Origin: an uncultured Clostridia bacterium | GTDB lineage: Bacteria; Bacillota; Clostridia; TANB77; CAG-508 | Length of the DNA stretch: 50,259 nt | Assembly: GCA_934169575.1 (NCBI GenBank) | Contig: CAKPOA010000009.1 | Span: forward strand, 1 to 50,259 | Direction of reading: 5' to 3' | Shown here: in pieces, positions 42,401-50,259 of the stretch | Layout of the letters: each line of letters starts with the position of its first letter | How positions within the stretch are numbered: position 1 is the first letter of the stretch | Position numbers and translations under genes: made by a program | The notes under the pieces: model-generated | What the model saw: only the letters and a program-made list of their open reading frames with translations | Database searches by the model: none | What the model was told of the DNA's origin: nothing

Positions 42401-45002
42401 CATCATATGTTGAGACATTTGTTATATTGTCTGATGGGTATAAATTGTTTTTTGAATCGCTCACTACTTCTGAACTATATGATGCAAGACCACCATTTTT
42501 TTTCATTAATTTAACTCTAACACTATACTTTGGTCTACCATCACTAGTGTCATATAATTTGTCCCCTACATTTTCTTTTCCTTCTGGTGTATCTAGCCAT
42601 ACTCTTCCTTTAATAACGAGTTTTTTTAATCCTTTTGTATCACCATTATTAGTTAAACACACTTTTATTTCATCTTTTGATGAAATATTTTTATTAATAT
42701 TGAAGAAAAACTCTGATATATTCTTTTTAGTTTCAGGATCTTCCCAATTATTTAAAATACCACTTGAATTTATACCTCTATCTATTGCCCATTGTTTGCC
42801 TGTGCTATCAAATGGAGTTATATTTTTACTTTCTTCTGCTAAATATCCTAATTTCATAGTATATCCACTTTCAGTTCCAACTTCTATAAATCCATATAAC
42901 TTATCATCTATTGGTAATTTGATTTTTGCTTCACCATTTTTTAATGTTATTTTGGTTACTTCATTACTATTTAAGTTATATTGTCCTAAACTATATGGCA
43001 ACCATTTCTTTACTACCCAAACACCATTTTCATATGATGCATTTGCATAACTATTGTCATGTGCTATTACAAAAGTTGCATTAACTGTTTGATTTTTATT
43101 TGTACTGCTTACTTTTCTTAAAGTTATAATTCTTTCTTCTGGTAATTCATTCCCAACAACTATACTTACATCTTTTAAATTTTTATAATCTATTTTTTTA
43201 GTACTAGCATTATATTCTCCATTTACATAGAAAGCTACTTTGTATCCTCCTTCATATTGTTTATATGTTCCATTACCTTCTATGAACTTTGGTTCTTGTC
43301 CCATATTGATTTTATTATTGTCTTGTATTTCTTCTAATCCATAAATAAATCGGTTTTCACTTGCTTTTTGCGGATCTTCAGCAAAACTTATTTTGATCTG
43401 TCCTTGTGAATCTGTAATAATCTTCGATGCTTTTTCAATATCAGAAGTCCAATCAATTACATCATATTGACTGTTTTCACCATTCACAATAGCATATTTG
43501 TTATTATGTTTAAAATAGAATTGTACATTAGCTAATTTTTGTGTTTTATTATTTTTATTTACTTTTTCTATAGTTAATGTGATTTTTTTAGGGTTTATAA
43601 ATTGAATCTCAACTGTTCTTCCTGCATTTGACGCATCTAAATCGAAGAAATATTTTGAACCATCTAAACCATATTTATCTCCATACACAGAATTATCATA
43701 TATACCTGTACTTTTACCACTATATGCTAATTTACATTCATACCCCTTTGGTGCTTCAACTTCTTGCAATGCATATAGTGTTTTTTCATCTCTATCAATA
43801 CCAATTGTTGTCCCATTTATGCCAATCTCAATTCTTGTTGCATCTTCTTCATAAGGTGTCCAACCAGTAACATTATATTTTCCATCAGCATCTTTTCTAG
43901 CTATTGCACATTTATTATCATGTCTTAATATGAATTTTGCTCCATCTAAAGCATGAGAATCATATGCATCTGCTTTTTTTATTGTTAAATCTGTATGTGT
44001 TGCAAATCCTATTGTTATAGAACTTTCTCCACCAGTAGTATTTTTTGTGCTTAATACACGTATTAGTCTTTGCGCAATTCCATTGTTAGCATAATCTGTA
44101 GTTACTAATACAGAAAAGTCAACTTCCTTAAATTGGGTAGATTGGACATTTATTTTTATCCCATTTATAGTAAAATTTTCCGCATCTGCACTATTTACAT
44201 AAATATAGAAATCCTTATTATTTGGTAATTTTGCATTTGCAAAATTAGTATGTTTATCTATTGCTGAACTTGCTTTTGTTGTTGTACATATTTGAATTTT
44301 ACTTGTTATTGTATTTGAATTTGAATCATATATTCCAATTGATTGTATTTGTCCACTATATTTAACTCTAAAAGGTCCATAAAATATTCCCTCATCTGTA
44401 GTTATACGTTTATTTGATTTGCTAATTAGTTCAATTGATGATTGACTTGCTCCTTTTCCAGTAGCATATTCTTGAGCTTCTTTTAATAATTTTTCTGATT
44501 TATAGTTAAGAATATCACTCGCTTCATTTTCTGCATCATCATTTGTTGAATCTGATAATTTAAGATCACCAATGTCAAGTTGGTTTTCTGATTGAGCCAT
44601 TCCATACCAATCATTCCAATTTTTCCATAAAGCAAGTTGTCTTGGTGTCCAATTATTTCCTTCTTTTTTTCCATAGCCTAATCCATATTCACTACTTCCA
44701 CCAGCTAAAATATAAGCTAATTTTGCATTTCTATAACTTTTACTTGTATACATTTTACCATTTCTATATATAGTAGCTACATCGCCTTTAATATTCACTT
44801 TTAACACAGAATTATAGTTAATTTTTGTCTTTGCATATGCTTTATGATTTAAATGCCCAGCGTGATTTATACAATATAATTGTTTTGCAGAATTTTCTAA
44901 ATCATCTAAATAATATGATTCTGCATTAACAATGCCACACCATAATGTACAAGTTAAAAAACTAATTAAGGCAGCTATGAAAAACTTACTTTTCTTGGAC
45001 AC
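39402..45002 (-). CDS. Giant thioester/CnaB surface protein, paralogue B
   Basis: 1866 residues. It has the same domain order as its neighbour: signal peptide, thioester-like Cys in LYCINHAGH (C44) and Gln in TPRQLALWK (Q122), CnaB domains (LTIKKADAYD, LTIEKVNKNN, ITLRKVSSTN), an SdrB-like domain with GHYEFVGVTPGDYFLVF, and the C-terminal TTPTG, membrane helix and KKK tail. The C-terminal 250 or so residues are nearly identical to paralogue A, whereas the middle differs more. That suggests conserved anchoring and varying exposed regions. It begins 16 bp after the stop codon of the 1612-residue gene and is probably cotranscribed with it. Confidence 0.8.
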   Translation of the reverse strand: MSKKSKFFIAALISFLTCTLWCGIVNAESYYLDDLENSAKQLYCINHAGHLNHKAYAKTKINYNSVLKVNIKGDVATIYRNGKMYTSKSYRNAKLAYILAGGSSEYGLGYGKKEGNNWTPRQLALWKNWNDWYGMAQSENQLDIGDLKLSDSTNDDAENEASDILNYKSEKLLKEAQEYATGKGASQSSIELISKSNKRITTDEGIFYGPFRVKYSGQIQSIGIYDSNSNTITSKIQICTTTKASSAIDKHTNFANAKLPNNKDFYIYVNSADAENFTINGIKINVQSTQFKEVDFSVLVTTDYANNGIAQRLIRVLSTKNTTGGESSITIGFATHTDLTIKKADAYDSHALDGAKFILRHDNKCAIARKDADGKYNVTGWTPYEEDATRIEIGINGTTIGIDRDEKTLYALQEVEAPKGYECKLAYSGKSTGIYDNSVYGDKYGLDGSKYFFDLDASNAGRTVEIQFINPKKITLTIEKVNKNNKTQKLANVQFYFKHNNKYAIVNGENSQYDVIDWTSDIEKASKIITDSQGQIKISFAEDPQKASENRFIYGLEEIQDNNKINMGQEPKFIEGNGTYKQYEGGYKVAFYVNGEYNASTKKIDYKNLKDVSIVVGNELPEERIITLRKVSSTNKNQTVNATFVIAHDNSYANASYENGVWVVKKWLPYSLGQYNLNSNEVTKITLKNGEAKIKLPIDDKLYGFIEVGTESGYTMKLGYLAEESKNITPFDSTGKQWAIDRGINSSGILNNWEDPETKKNISEFFFNINKNISSKDEIKVCLTNNGDTKGLKKLVIKGRVWLDTPEGKENVGDKLYDTSDGRPKYSVRVKLMKKNGGLASYSSEVVSDSKNNLYPSDNITNVSTYDEFAVRCNEPIYKLVREIHYRDHGIRSYYIKKYVLCGYKDIYLDDYYLRFEYPSQQEGDKITIYRAISYNLSDPDDLEKIRNYKNNSKAIYGDERDAAEIHNLSKYVENCFSTYQERMKRYTGEAYDNINYGNKYDMYLDYLEGYEYNSWSFTEEYGTVGLLEYMNLGLKERVATGGDIVENLEYVRIVMPSQTNSNEKNTYIYEYGSLYGDDYREEINPEFPQVQQKINKYYTRPMYPSDIYSTLGGGSKMEVYVVYSITITNSIPMDDEIHMDIIDLINTYDVNRYQFSTATDDISNNRMVNAMQGDFKNWNDNGNGTLTRIKKGTTYDDIGHEEPRGYGQDKTQYVEDLDIDESVTYYVQFKVTDDGLRAILQNPDGIAEANPTKATAQIRHYYEDWHMHKIDKDESTECTIKEYSRIKNISDDAPYMIFFIDKNVYDRTIQGTVFYDKEIENADNDVIGDGEYSKENDGTVEGITVELRRANLSGGYTYNTGDGINEPFTGNETNFAKIYNENNKNGIDAITKTNSEGHYEFVGVTPGDYFLVFKYPDGNMYIKGVEQYDKDVAITTPNYLKSTIVSSNIIQEAILKQSDFNWYRNLWTENEEKTAYSVAVDNLPLRSKLNEQQWNKLYDGLEENTIKTMIAGSAPFKIKIESDNSNNRSSEQSNMNKFRECDYSMFNFGIIRQAEQKASIEKVISNVKLTHDPQVIFDGNPQELTSQNVGVTDLDNDKKNGGSTYTRVEIPQEALYGSRLTLTYELRVRNESENNYYETDESKYGYWYMFGYKTSVQPVTLSTVVDDYLDKYLTYEGNTNNAKKKELTDYSKEKAEIKRTYYTKDYISKKFGIVSSSDIDSSKMGDSINEQETLMYELTYNNKIKKEETETVSLNASKLLSGRENEWNYQNSAEIKKLKNRTNDGQTSDKTDHIEETKSIGLVITPEKLNNPNVKIEEKQYPNTEIVITTPTGMDKQSKTLYIITGIVSLIVLCGGIIIIKKKVL

Positions 45003-45003
45003 G

Positions 45004-45034
45004 GTTTACCTCCTCTCTTTAGAAAATATCTTTA
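45004..45034 (-). repeat. 31-nt source of the duplicated leader
   Basis: Covers the last codons and stop of the 1612-residue gene and the GAGAGGAGG ribosome site of paralogue B. The identical copy is at 39366-39396. Confidence 0.85.
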
Positions 45035-48000
45035 AACTTTATTTTCAAAAATCTTTTGTTAATCAAATAACCTATACCACTGATAACTAAAATAATCAAA
45101 ATAGTATAAATTGCAATTTGAATTCCACCTGTTTTAATACCTAAAATCACATCTGCAGAGCTAATATTATCTGAATTATTATTATCAGAGCCTTCAGCAC
45201 TATAACTTTCAGTTATTTCAGCCCTATTATTTATTAGACCTGTATTTGAAGAAGTCATAGTTTTAGTTAAAACAAGTTTTAAATCTTTAGTTTCTCCGGG
45301 ATTAATAGCTGTATTGGCTAAGCTATTATTATTTAATTCATCACCAGACAAATACCAATCTGAATTTAATTCAGAGCTAAAGTTCAATTCTTTTGGTAAA
45401 TAATCTTTTATATTTTTAGCATAACCAATATTTGAACCTGTATTTGTTATTTTAATTGTATATTCTACTGTAACATTTGAACCACTTAAAACTTTTGAAC
45501 CAATTTCAACTTTTGCAAGAGTTTGTCCATCTTTTTGGTTATAAGTTTGTGTTCCTTTTTTATTTGTTACAACAATCTTGCTAACACTTTTCTTAATTTC
45601 TAAATTAAAGTTTTTATATTCTGTTAAACCTAAGTTAATATCAGCATAATTTGTTGTAAGATTTATAGTATCTGTTACAGCAACATCTTTGTCTTCACCA
45701 TTTAGATTGATACTTGATTTTATTGCTTTAGAATTATTATTTGCAGCAACATTTTCTGCTTTATATTGAGTAATATTATATCTAGTTGTATCATATTCAA
45801 ATACTATAACATAATCACCTTTAGGTAATTCTAAAGAATAATATCCATCTGAATTAGTTGTAGTTTTAATTTCATTATTATTTTCATCTTTTGCAATTTC
45901 ATTTGTTTTTACATTTACACCATAAACTGTAATACCTTCAACCTTTTGTTCTTCATCATCTTTTGCACCATTTTTGTCTTCATCAACCCAAACTATACCA
46001 GATACTTGAGCTGTTTCAGAACTATTATCTGAACCATTATTTGAATTATTTCCTGAATTATTATCTTCCTCTTCTTCTTCCCAAGGTGCCAATGGTTCTT
46101 CTTCTTCAATTTCTTTAAAATCCCCATCTGTATCTTTTTTAGCTTCAATATGATATGTACTAGCTTCTGCTTGAGATAATAAAGTATCTGCAAAAACAGA
46201 AACATTATTTATAATATCTATTTGTTTATCATTTGCAATCCAACTATTAACTTCAGCTTTTATCACTATTTCAGCACTTTCGCCTGCTTTTAAAGAAGTG
46301 TTTATAACAATTGTACTATAATTTTCTCCAGATACTAATCTTGTTTCATATTCACATTTTTCGCCATTTAAACTTAAATCTAATATGTCAAGATAATCTG
46401 AAATATTGTCTTCTATTTTTAATTGTTCAGCATCTTTTTTTCCTTTGTTTTCTAATTTAATAGTATACATTATTTTTTCACCAGGTGTTAAATAACCTGT
46501 TTCTTGTCCCACTTTTGTTTCAATACTCGCAACAACATCAATTCCTTCAACTTTTTCTTTTACAACATTACTTCTAACTGTATTTTCAATTTTTGCTAAA
46601 ATATGTGTTGTATCAATTTCGTCTGTAGGTAATTTCATATTTGCCATAACAACTATTGTTACAGTTTCACCTGCTCCAATTTTTTCTATTGTAATTTCTT
46701 TTGCCTGAACATCACCATTTTTTGTTTCTTCACCAACATTATAAGTGATACTAGAAACTTCCATTATATCATTAGTTTCAAAATTAATTTTTACATTATT
46801 TTGTTCTTCGTCAGACATATTTGTTACTTGTAAAAGATATCCATAACTTGTTCTTGACTGTAATACATCTGTTTCAAATCTTCCAGCAGGTGCCATTAAT
46901 AAACTAATTTTAGCATTTTTTAAAATATGTGTTAATGTAGTTGTTTTATCTTCTCCTTTGTAATTTACTGTTATATCAGATTTTGCAGTTGTATTATCTG
47001 TAATATCTTTATTTACTTTTACTAAATATTCTAAATTAATTGTTTCTCCAGATTTTATTGTCAAATTTTCAAATTTAACCTCTCTATCTGACTTTTCAAG
47101 ATAATATCCTGAAGGTATTTCATCTGGATTTCTATCATCATACATTTCATTATATGTCCAATCTTTATTTAATTCTAATAAAGTTGTACCATCTGGAATA
47201 TTTGCACTTACTACTACATTTTCAGCATCTTCTGTTCCATTGTTTTTAATATTTACAGCATATTTTATAATCTCTCCAGATTTTACTTCTGCTCCATCTT
47301 CTAATACATCATTTCCAACAATTGCTTTAACATCTTGCTCAAGTATAGCACTTGAACCTGTTGTAAATCTTAATATACTTGAATCATAATTTGTTGCCAT
47401 TCCTGTTGTTTCAGGTATATATGATATATTATATTTTGCATCTTCTGTAACATTATAGTTTATATCTTTTGTAATTTTTAAATTATAATTAAAATCAATT
47501 TCTTCTGTATTTTCCATACTATCGATTTTTATCAAATAATACTTTGCATTTTCATTATTTTCTTCTGACCAACCATTATTTTCATCATTTAAATCTGGGG
47601 TTGGATTTTCATTTGTTGTATAATAAATTTTTGCATCTTTACTTACATTAATTTTACTTGTTCTTTTTATTTGATTTTCTTTAACAGGTATTTGTCCCAA
47701 AACTATAACATCATTAATTTTTGAATTTTCATTGTTTATGATTTTAGATGTAATTTTTTCATTTCTTTCTTCTCCAACATTTAATGATATTGTTTTTGTA
47801 CCTTCATTACCAAATGTTGATATATTAGATATTTCTGCATTATTTGTATATATTAATGGATTTTCTGCAATAAAATCAATTTGTTTTGATACTGTTCCAT
47901 TATTTAATAATTTTACAGCATTTTCATTTGTAAAATTCACAACTATATTTTCTTTACTACTTGGAGTATATTTATCAATTATAATTTTCTTTATATTTAA

Positions 48001-49857
48001 TGTTACTACTGCACCTTTTAAAGCCTCTTCTGCATAATGTGTTTGTTCACCATTAAATTTTATAGTAAATACAAGTTGTCCATCTACAGTATCAAATCCA
48101 CTATTTTCTTTATCAATACTTAATTCATTATCATGTAATAAACTATAATCAAGTTCTAATCCTTTAATTTGTCTTGGAAATGTAACTTTTATCTCAGGAT
48201 TTTTATACAAATCTTTTGTTTCATCATTTGTTTCAAATGTGATATTCATATTTAAAGTTTGATTTTCTGCTGTTGTTGATAAACTTTTTGCATCAATATC
48301 TAAATCAATTTTTGATTCTGTTTCTACTAAATTGATAATATTTTCTGAATCAGTTTTATTTACTTTTTCATCACTTTTTGAATATATTATAGAAGATTTT
48401 TCCTTAATCCCTGTTAAACCCTGTATTTCTTCTCTTGATAAATTATTTTCACCAATAATTTTTTCATGTTTAATATTTAATATACCTGTATTAATTGGTC
48501 TACTTGTAATTAACACAACTTCATTTACTGGATTTTCATATTCTATTACAAATTCTCCATTTTCATTTTGCTGACTTGAAGCTGTAATATTTCCTAAAAC
48601 ATTATTTTCTTTATCTAATATTGATATACTACCATCATTTCCAAGTACATTACTAAATTCTGTAGCATTTACTGAAATTTTCTTATATTGTATATTAGCA
48701 CTTCTTTCATTTTCACCAGATACAAAAACAGGTTGATATTCATTTATTTGTACACTATTTAATGAATCAACATAATCTATATATACAGATGATGTTGATG
48801 AAATTGTTCTTTGATTTTTAGTATATAAATTTCCTTTATATATACTTGTTTCATTTTCAATAATACTTTCTGTAACAATCCCATCTACTTCATTTTCTAC
48901 AGTTACTTTATTTTCTCCTGTTAATTCTTTTCCATCAAATGTAGTTAATTTACTATTTGCTGTTATTTCTGCACTACTAAATTCTGCATTTTCTGCAAAC
49001 ACATATGTTACTACAATAATATCATAACTATTTTTAACCCAACTTATTTTTCCATCTTCTTCTGCATTTTCAATATTTATAGTTGTTGTAAGATTATCTC
49101 CATCATATTTATAATTACTATTTGTTATATCCTTGTTTCCATTTGTTGCATATGTATTTCTTTTATGTACTTTCACAGTTTCAACACCATTTGGCACATT
49201 CAATTTTATTTCTGTGTTTTTTACAGGATAACTATTATCTTGTAATTTACTTGCTATTAATAATTGTACTAATCTTCTGTTTTTATCATTTATTTTATAT
49301 GTTGAATTTGTTAATACTTTCATAGATAATTGTGCTGTAGATTCTTCAGGTGTTACCCAATTTAAAGTAACTCCAGCATTTCCTGTTATATTATATTCTT
49401 TTTTACTATTTACATATTTTCCATTTATTTCAATTGTAGTTTGTTGTGATAAATATGAAGGTGTGAGATTTTCTGTTTCTAAATATTCAATTGATTTTTC
49501 TATAGTTTTTGTTTCTCCAGCATCAATATGTATATTTTGATTTTCATCATCTTTAAATTTAAAATTCGCATTATTTAAATTTATATTACCATCAAAATAT
49601 CCACCCAAATTATTATCATTTTCTACACTTATTTCTGTCACTAACTTTAAATCTGTAGAATTAATCTTAGCTTGCATATTGCTAACTTTTTCTCCAGCTG
49701 CATTTACAAAATATGCTGATATTTTTACATTTTTGTTACTTGTTTCAATCATGTCAACAGCATATGACACACATTCTTTGCCAACAAATAAAAATTGCCC
49801 GATTAACATTGTAAATATAATTAAAATTACTATAGATTTCTCAAAAATATTTTTCAT
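45019..49857 (-). CDS. Large repeat-containing surface protein, DUF11/SdrB type
   Basis: 1612 residues from ATG 49857, preceded by GAGGAGG; an upstream in-frame start at 49920 lies in the promoter and is excluded. A signal peptide (KSIVILIIFTMLIGQFLFVG) leads into a series of beta-rich domains, several DUF11-like (IIKYAVNIKNNGTEDAENVV, ILKNAKISLLMAPAGRF), an acidic linker (PLAPWEEEEEDNN), an SdrB-like domain (SGIVWVDEDKNGAKDDEEQ) and a final FNLEIKKSVSKI repeat. The end is ILGIKTG, membrane helix and basic tail, resembling the end of the 1346-residue protein. No thioester Cys is seen near the start. First gene of the surface operon. Confidence 0.78.
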   Translation of the reverse strand: MKNIFEKSIVILIIFTMLIGQFLFVGKECVSYAVDMIETSNKNVKISAYFVNAAGEKVSNMQAKINSTDLKLVTEISVENDNNLGGYFDGNINLNNANFKFKDDENQNIHIDAGETKTIEKSIEYLETENLTPSYLSQQTTIEINGKYVNSKKEYNITGNAGVTLNWVTPEESTAQLSMKVLTNSTYKINDKNRRLVQLLIASKLQDNSYPVKNTEIKLNVPNGVETVKVHKRNTYATNGNKDITNSNYKYDGDNLTTTINIENAEEDGKISWVKNSYDIIVVTYVFAENAEFSSAEITANSKLTTFDGKELTGENKVTVENEVDGIVTESIIENETSIYKGNLYTKNQRTISSTSSVYIDYVDSLNSVQINEYQPVFVSGENERSANIQYKKISVNATEFSNVLGNDGSISILDKENNVLGNITASSQQNENGEFVIEYENPVNEVVLITSRPINTGILNIKHEKIIGENNLSREEIQGLTGIKEKSSIIYSKSDEKVNKTDSENIINLVETESKIDLDIDAKSLSTTAENQTLNMNITFETNDETKDLYKNPEIKVTFPRQIKGLELDYSLLHDNELSIDKENSGFDTVDGQLVFTIKFNGEQTHYAEEALKGAVVTLNIKKIIIDKYTPSSKENIVVNFTNENAVKLLNNGTVSKQIDFIAENPLIYTNNAEISNISTFGNEGTKTISLNVGEERNEKITSKIINNENSKINDVIVLGQIPVKENQIKRTSKINVSKDAKIYYTTNENPTPDLNDENNGWSEENNENAKYYLIKIDSMENTEEIDFNYNLKITKDINYNVTEDAKYNISYIPETTGMATNYDSSILRFTTGSSAILEQDVKAIVGNDVLEDGAEVKSGEIIKYAVNIKNNGTEDAENVVVSANIPDGTTLLELNKDWTYNEMYDDRNPDEIPSGYYLEKSDREVKFENLTIKSGETINLEYLVKVNKDITDNTTAKSDITVNYKGEDKTTTLTHILKNAKISLLMAPAGRFETDVLQSRTSYGYLLQVTNMSDEEQNNVKINFETNDIMEVSSITYNVGEETKNGDVQAKEITIEKIGAGETVTIVVMANMKLPTDEIDTTHILAKIENTVRSNVVKEKVEGIDVVASIETKVGQETGYLTPGEKIMYTIKLENKGKKDAEQLKIEDNISDYLDILDLSLNGEKCEYETRLVSGENYSTIVINTSLKAGESAEIVIKAEVNSWIANDKQIDIINNVSVFADTLLSQAEASTYHIEAKKDTDGDFKEIEEEEPLAPWEEEEEDNNSGNNSNNGSDNSSETAQVSGIVWVDEDKNGAKDDEEQKVEGITVYGVNVKTNEIAKDENNNEIKTTTNSDGYYSLELPKGDYVIVFEYDTTRYNITQYKAENVAANNNSKAIKSSINLNGEDKDVAVTDTINLTTNYADINLGLTEYKNFNLEIKKSVSKIVVTNKKGTQTYNQKDGQTLAKVEIGSKVLSGSNVTVEYTIKITNTGSNIGYAKNIKDYLPKELNFSSELNSDWYLSGDELNNNSLANTAINPGETKDLKLVLTKTMTSSNTGLINNRAEITESYSAEGSDNNNSDNISSADVILGIKTGGIQIAIYTILIILVISGIGYLINKRFLKIKFKDIF

Positions 49858-49882
49858 GCTTTTCTTTGCCTCCTCGTACTTA

Positions 49883-49911
49883 ATTATATATACTTTATTT
49901 TTTTCTGTCAA
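49883..49911 (-). promoter_or_regulatory. Consensus promoter of the surface-protein operon
   Basis: On the minus strand, a perfect TTGACA (49906-49911), a 17-bp spacer and a perfect TATAAT (49883-49888). The leader is only about 20 bases long. Confidence 0.85.
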
Positions 49912-49967
49912 TTTACACATTTCATGTTTTTTTCTATCTCTTTACGGCTATACATTTTTCGACTTTT

Positions 49968-50006
49968 TTTACATTTTTATTACTTTTTTACAACACTTTT
50001 ATTACA
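49968..50006 (-). promoter_or_regulatory. WalR/PhoP-like box array upstream of the surface operon
   Basis: On the minus strand, hexamers TGTAAT (50001-50006), TGTTGT (49990-49995), AGTAAT (49979-49984) and TGTAAA (49968-49973) are spaced 11 bp apart, about 57 bp upstream of the -35 element. Three fit TGTWAH-like boxes well; the second is weaker. The array shares about 30 of 38 bases with the one at 39-77. It suggests activation by an OmpR-family regulator. Confidence 0.55.
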
Positions 50007-50080
50007 TTTTTTTACTCCCAGTGCTCTAAATCCTTTATTCCCTAAGCTTTTTCTTATTTCATAATGAAAATTTAGGCACA

Positions 50081-50114
50081 ACAAAGAGGAAATCAAAATT
50101 GATTTCCTCTTTGT
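50081..50114. terminator. Second hairpin downstream of tuf
   Basis: A long perfect stem (ACAAAGAGGAAATCAA with its complement) with a 2-base loop. It backs up the terminator at 50118-50157 and separates tuf from the surface cluster. Confidence 0.75.
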
Positions 50115-50117
50115 TTT

Positions 50118-50157
50118 AAAATAGCAAGGGATTCAGTTATGAATACCTTGCTATTTT
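50118..50157 (-). terminator. First terminator downstream of tuf
   Basis: AAAATAGCAAGG pairs with CCTTGCTATTTT, extended by ATTCA/TGAAT inside, just 10 bp after the tuf stop codon. T-rich on both strands. Confidence 0.85.
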
Positions 50158-50166
50158 TTATTATTA

Positions 50167-50259
50167 TTATTCGATTATATCAGCAACAACACCTGAACCA
50201 ACTGTTCTACCACCTTCACGAATAGCGAATCTTAATCCTTTTTCGATAGCGATAGGTGT
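50167..50259 (-). CDS. tuf: Elongation factor Tu, C-terminal part
   Basis: The last 30 codons of EF-Tu, which delivers aminoacyl-tRNA to the ribosome: TPIAIEKGLRFAIREGG, then RTVGSGVVADIIE and a stop. The gene continues beyond the right edge of the window. Two terminator hairpins follow it. Confidence 0.97.
   Translation of the reverse strand, partial: TPIAIEKGLRFAIREGGRTVGSGVVADIIE

Noticed and set aside
29549..49857. Plus-strand open frames of 60-207 codons opposite the giant surface genes
   Set aside because: They lack ribosome sites, have biased hydrophobic compositions rich in Leu, Ile, His and Tyr, and are explained by the complementary strand of the real genes.

Overview
The window is very AT-rich, uses the standard genetic code (TGA is a stop), has strong AGGAGG ribosome binding sites and consensus-like sigma-A promoters. 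Its gene set (EF-Tu, GlmS, Obg, CdaA, DUF2508 and DUF308 proteins, a WalR-like regulator, prepilin-like proteins starting with an I-T-(L/M) hydrophobic segment, a SleB-type hydrolase and giant thioester/CnaB surface proteins) points to a low-GC Firmicute of class Clostridia, probably an uncultured gut lineage. The class is fairly sure; anything finer is a guess.

Layout. (1) 1-2800 is a decayed defence islet: a type III toxin-antitoxin locus with three pseudoknot-like RNA repeats, a terminator and a broken ToxN/CptN-like toxin, followed on the other strand by an intact AAA ATPase gene whose downstream partner gene is deleted and frameshifted, then a fragment of a prepilin-like gene. A 19-bp direct repeat (one mismatch) brackets the islet. 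(2) 2800-9720 holds single genes: a small membrane protein, the copper ATPase CopA, a non-specific nuclease that has lost its catalytic core, a ZIP metal transporter, a SleB-like cell-wall hydrolase, a DUF4143 ATPase and a DUF2508 protein. (3) 9729-25530 is mostly a minus-strand housekeeping block: GltD-like oxidoreductase, type 4 uracil-DNA glycosylase, GlmS, Obg, RNase HI, glucan phosphorylase, DUF308 protein, a two-OB-fold SSB-like protein, TruA, CdaA, a 47-residue membrane protein, RNase HII, a prepilin-like protein, an OmpR-family regulator and a KAP-like P-loop NTPase. (4) 25600-28760 is a scarred region: an amidase gene broken by two +1 frameshifts inside its zinc-site motif, a second 57-bp copy of that broken motif 1.67 kb away, a prepilin-like gene between them, and a hicAB module whose toxin looks damaged. 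(5) 28768-49857 is a surface cluster transcribed away from tuf: a 1612-residue repeat protein, two tandem 1866-residue thioester/CnaB proteins, a 1346-residue thioester protein and a sortase. (6) The window ends in the 3' end of tuf with two terminator hairpins.

How it fits together. The surface cluster has its own consensus promoter, preceded by four 11-bp-spaced TGTWAH-like boxes of the kind bound by WalR/PhoP response regulators. A closely similar four-box array sits at the left edge of the window, and a WalR-like regulator is encoded at 23271-24005, so coordinated control of cell-surface genes is a reasonable inference. The sortase would anchor the surface proteins through non-canonical C-terminal x-T-G motifs. 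Many of the accessory genes (type III toxin, the ATPase partner, nuclease, amidase, HicA) are decayed, while their antitoxin or partner parts are better preserved.
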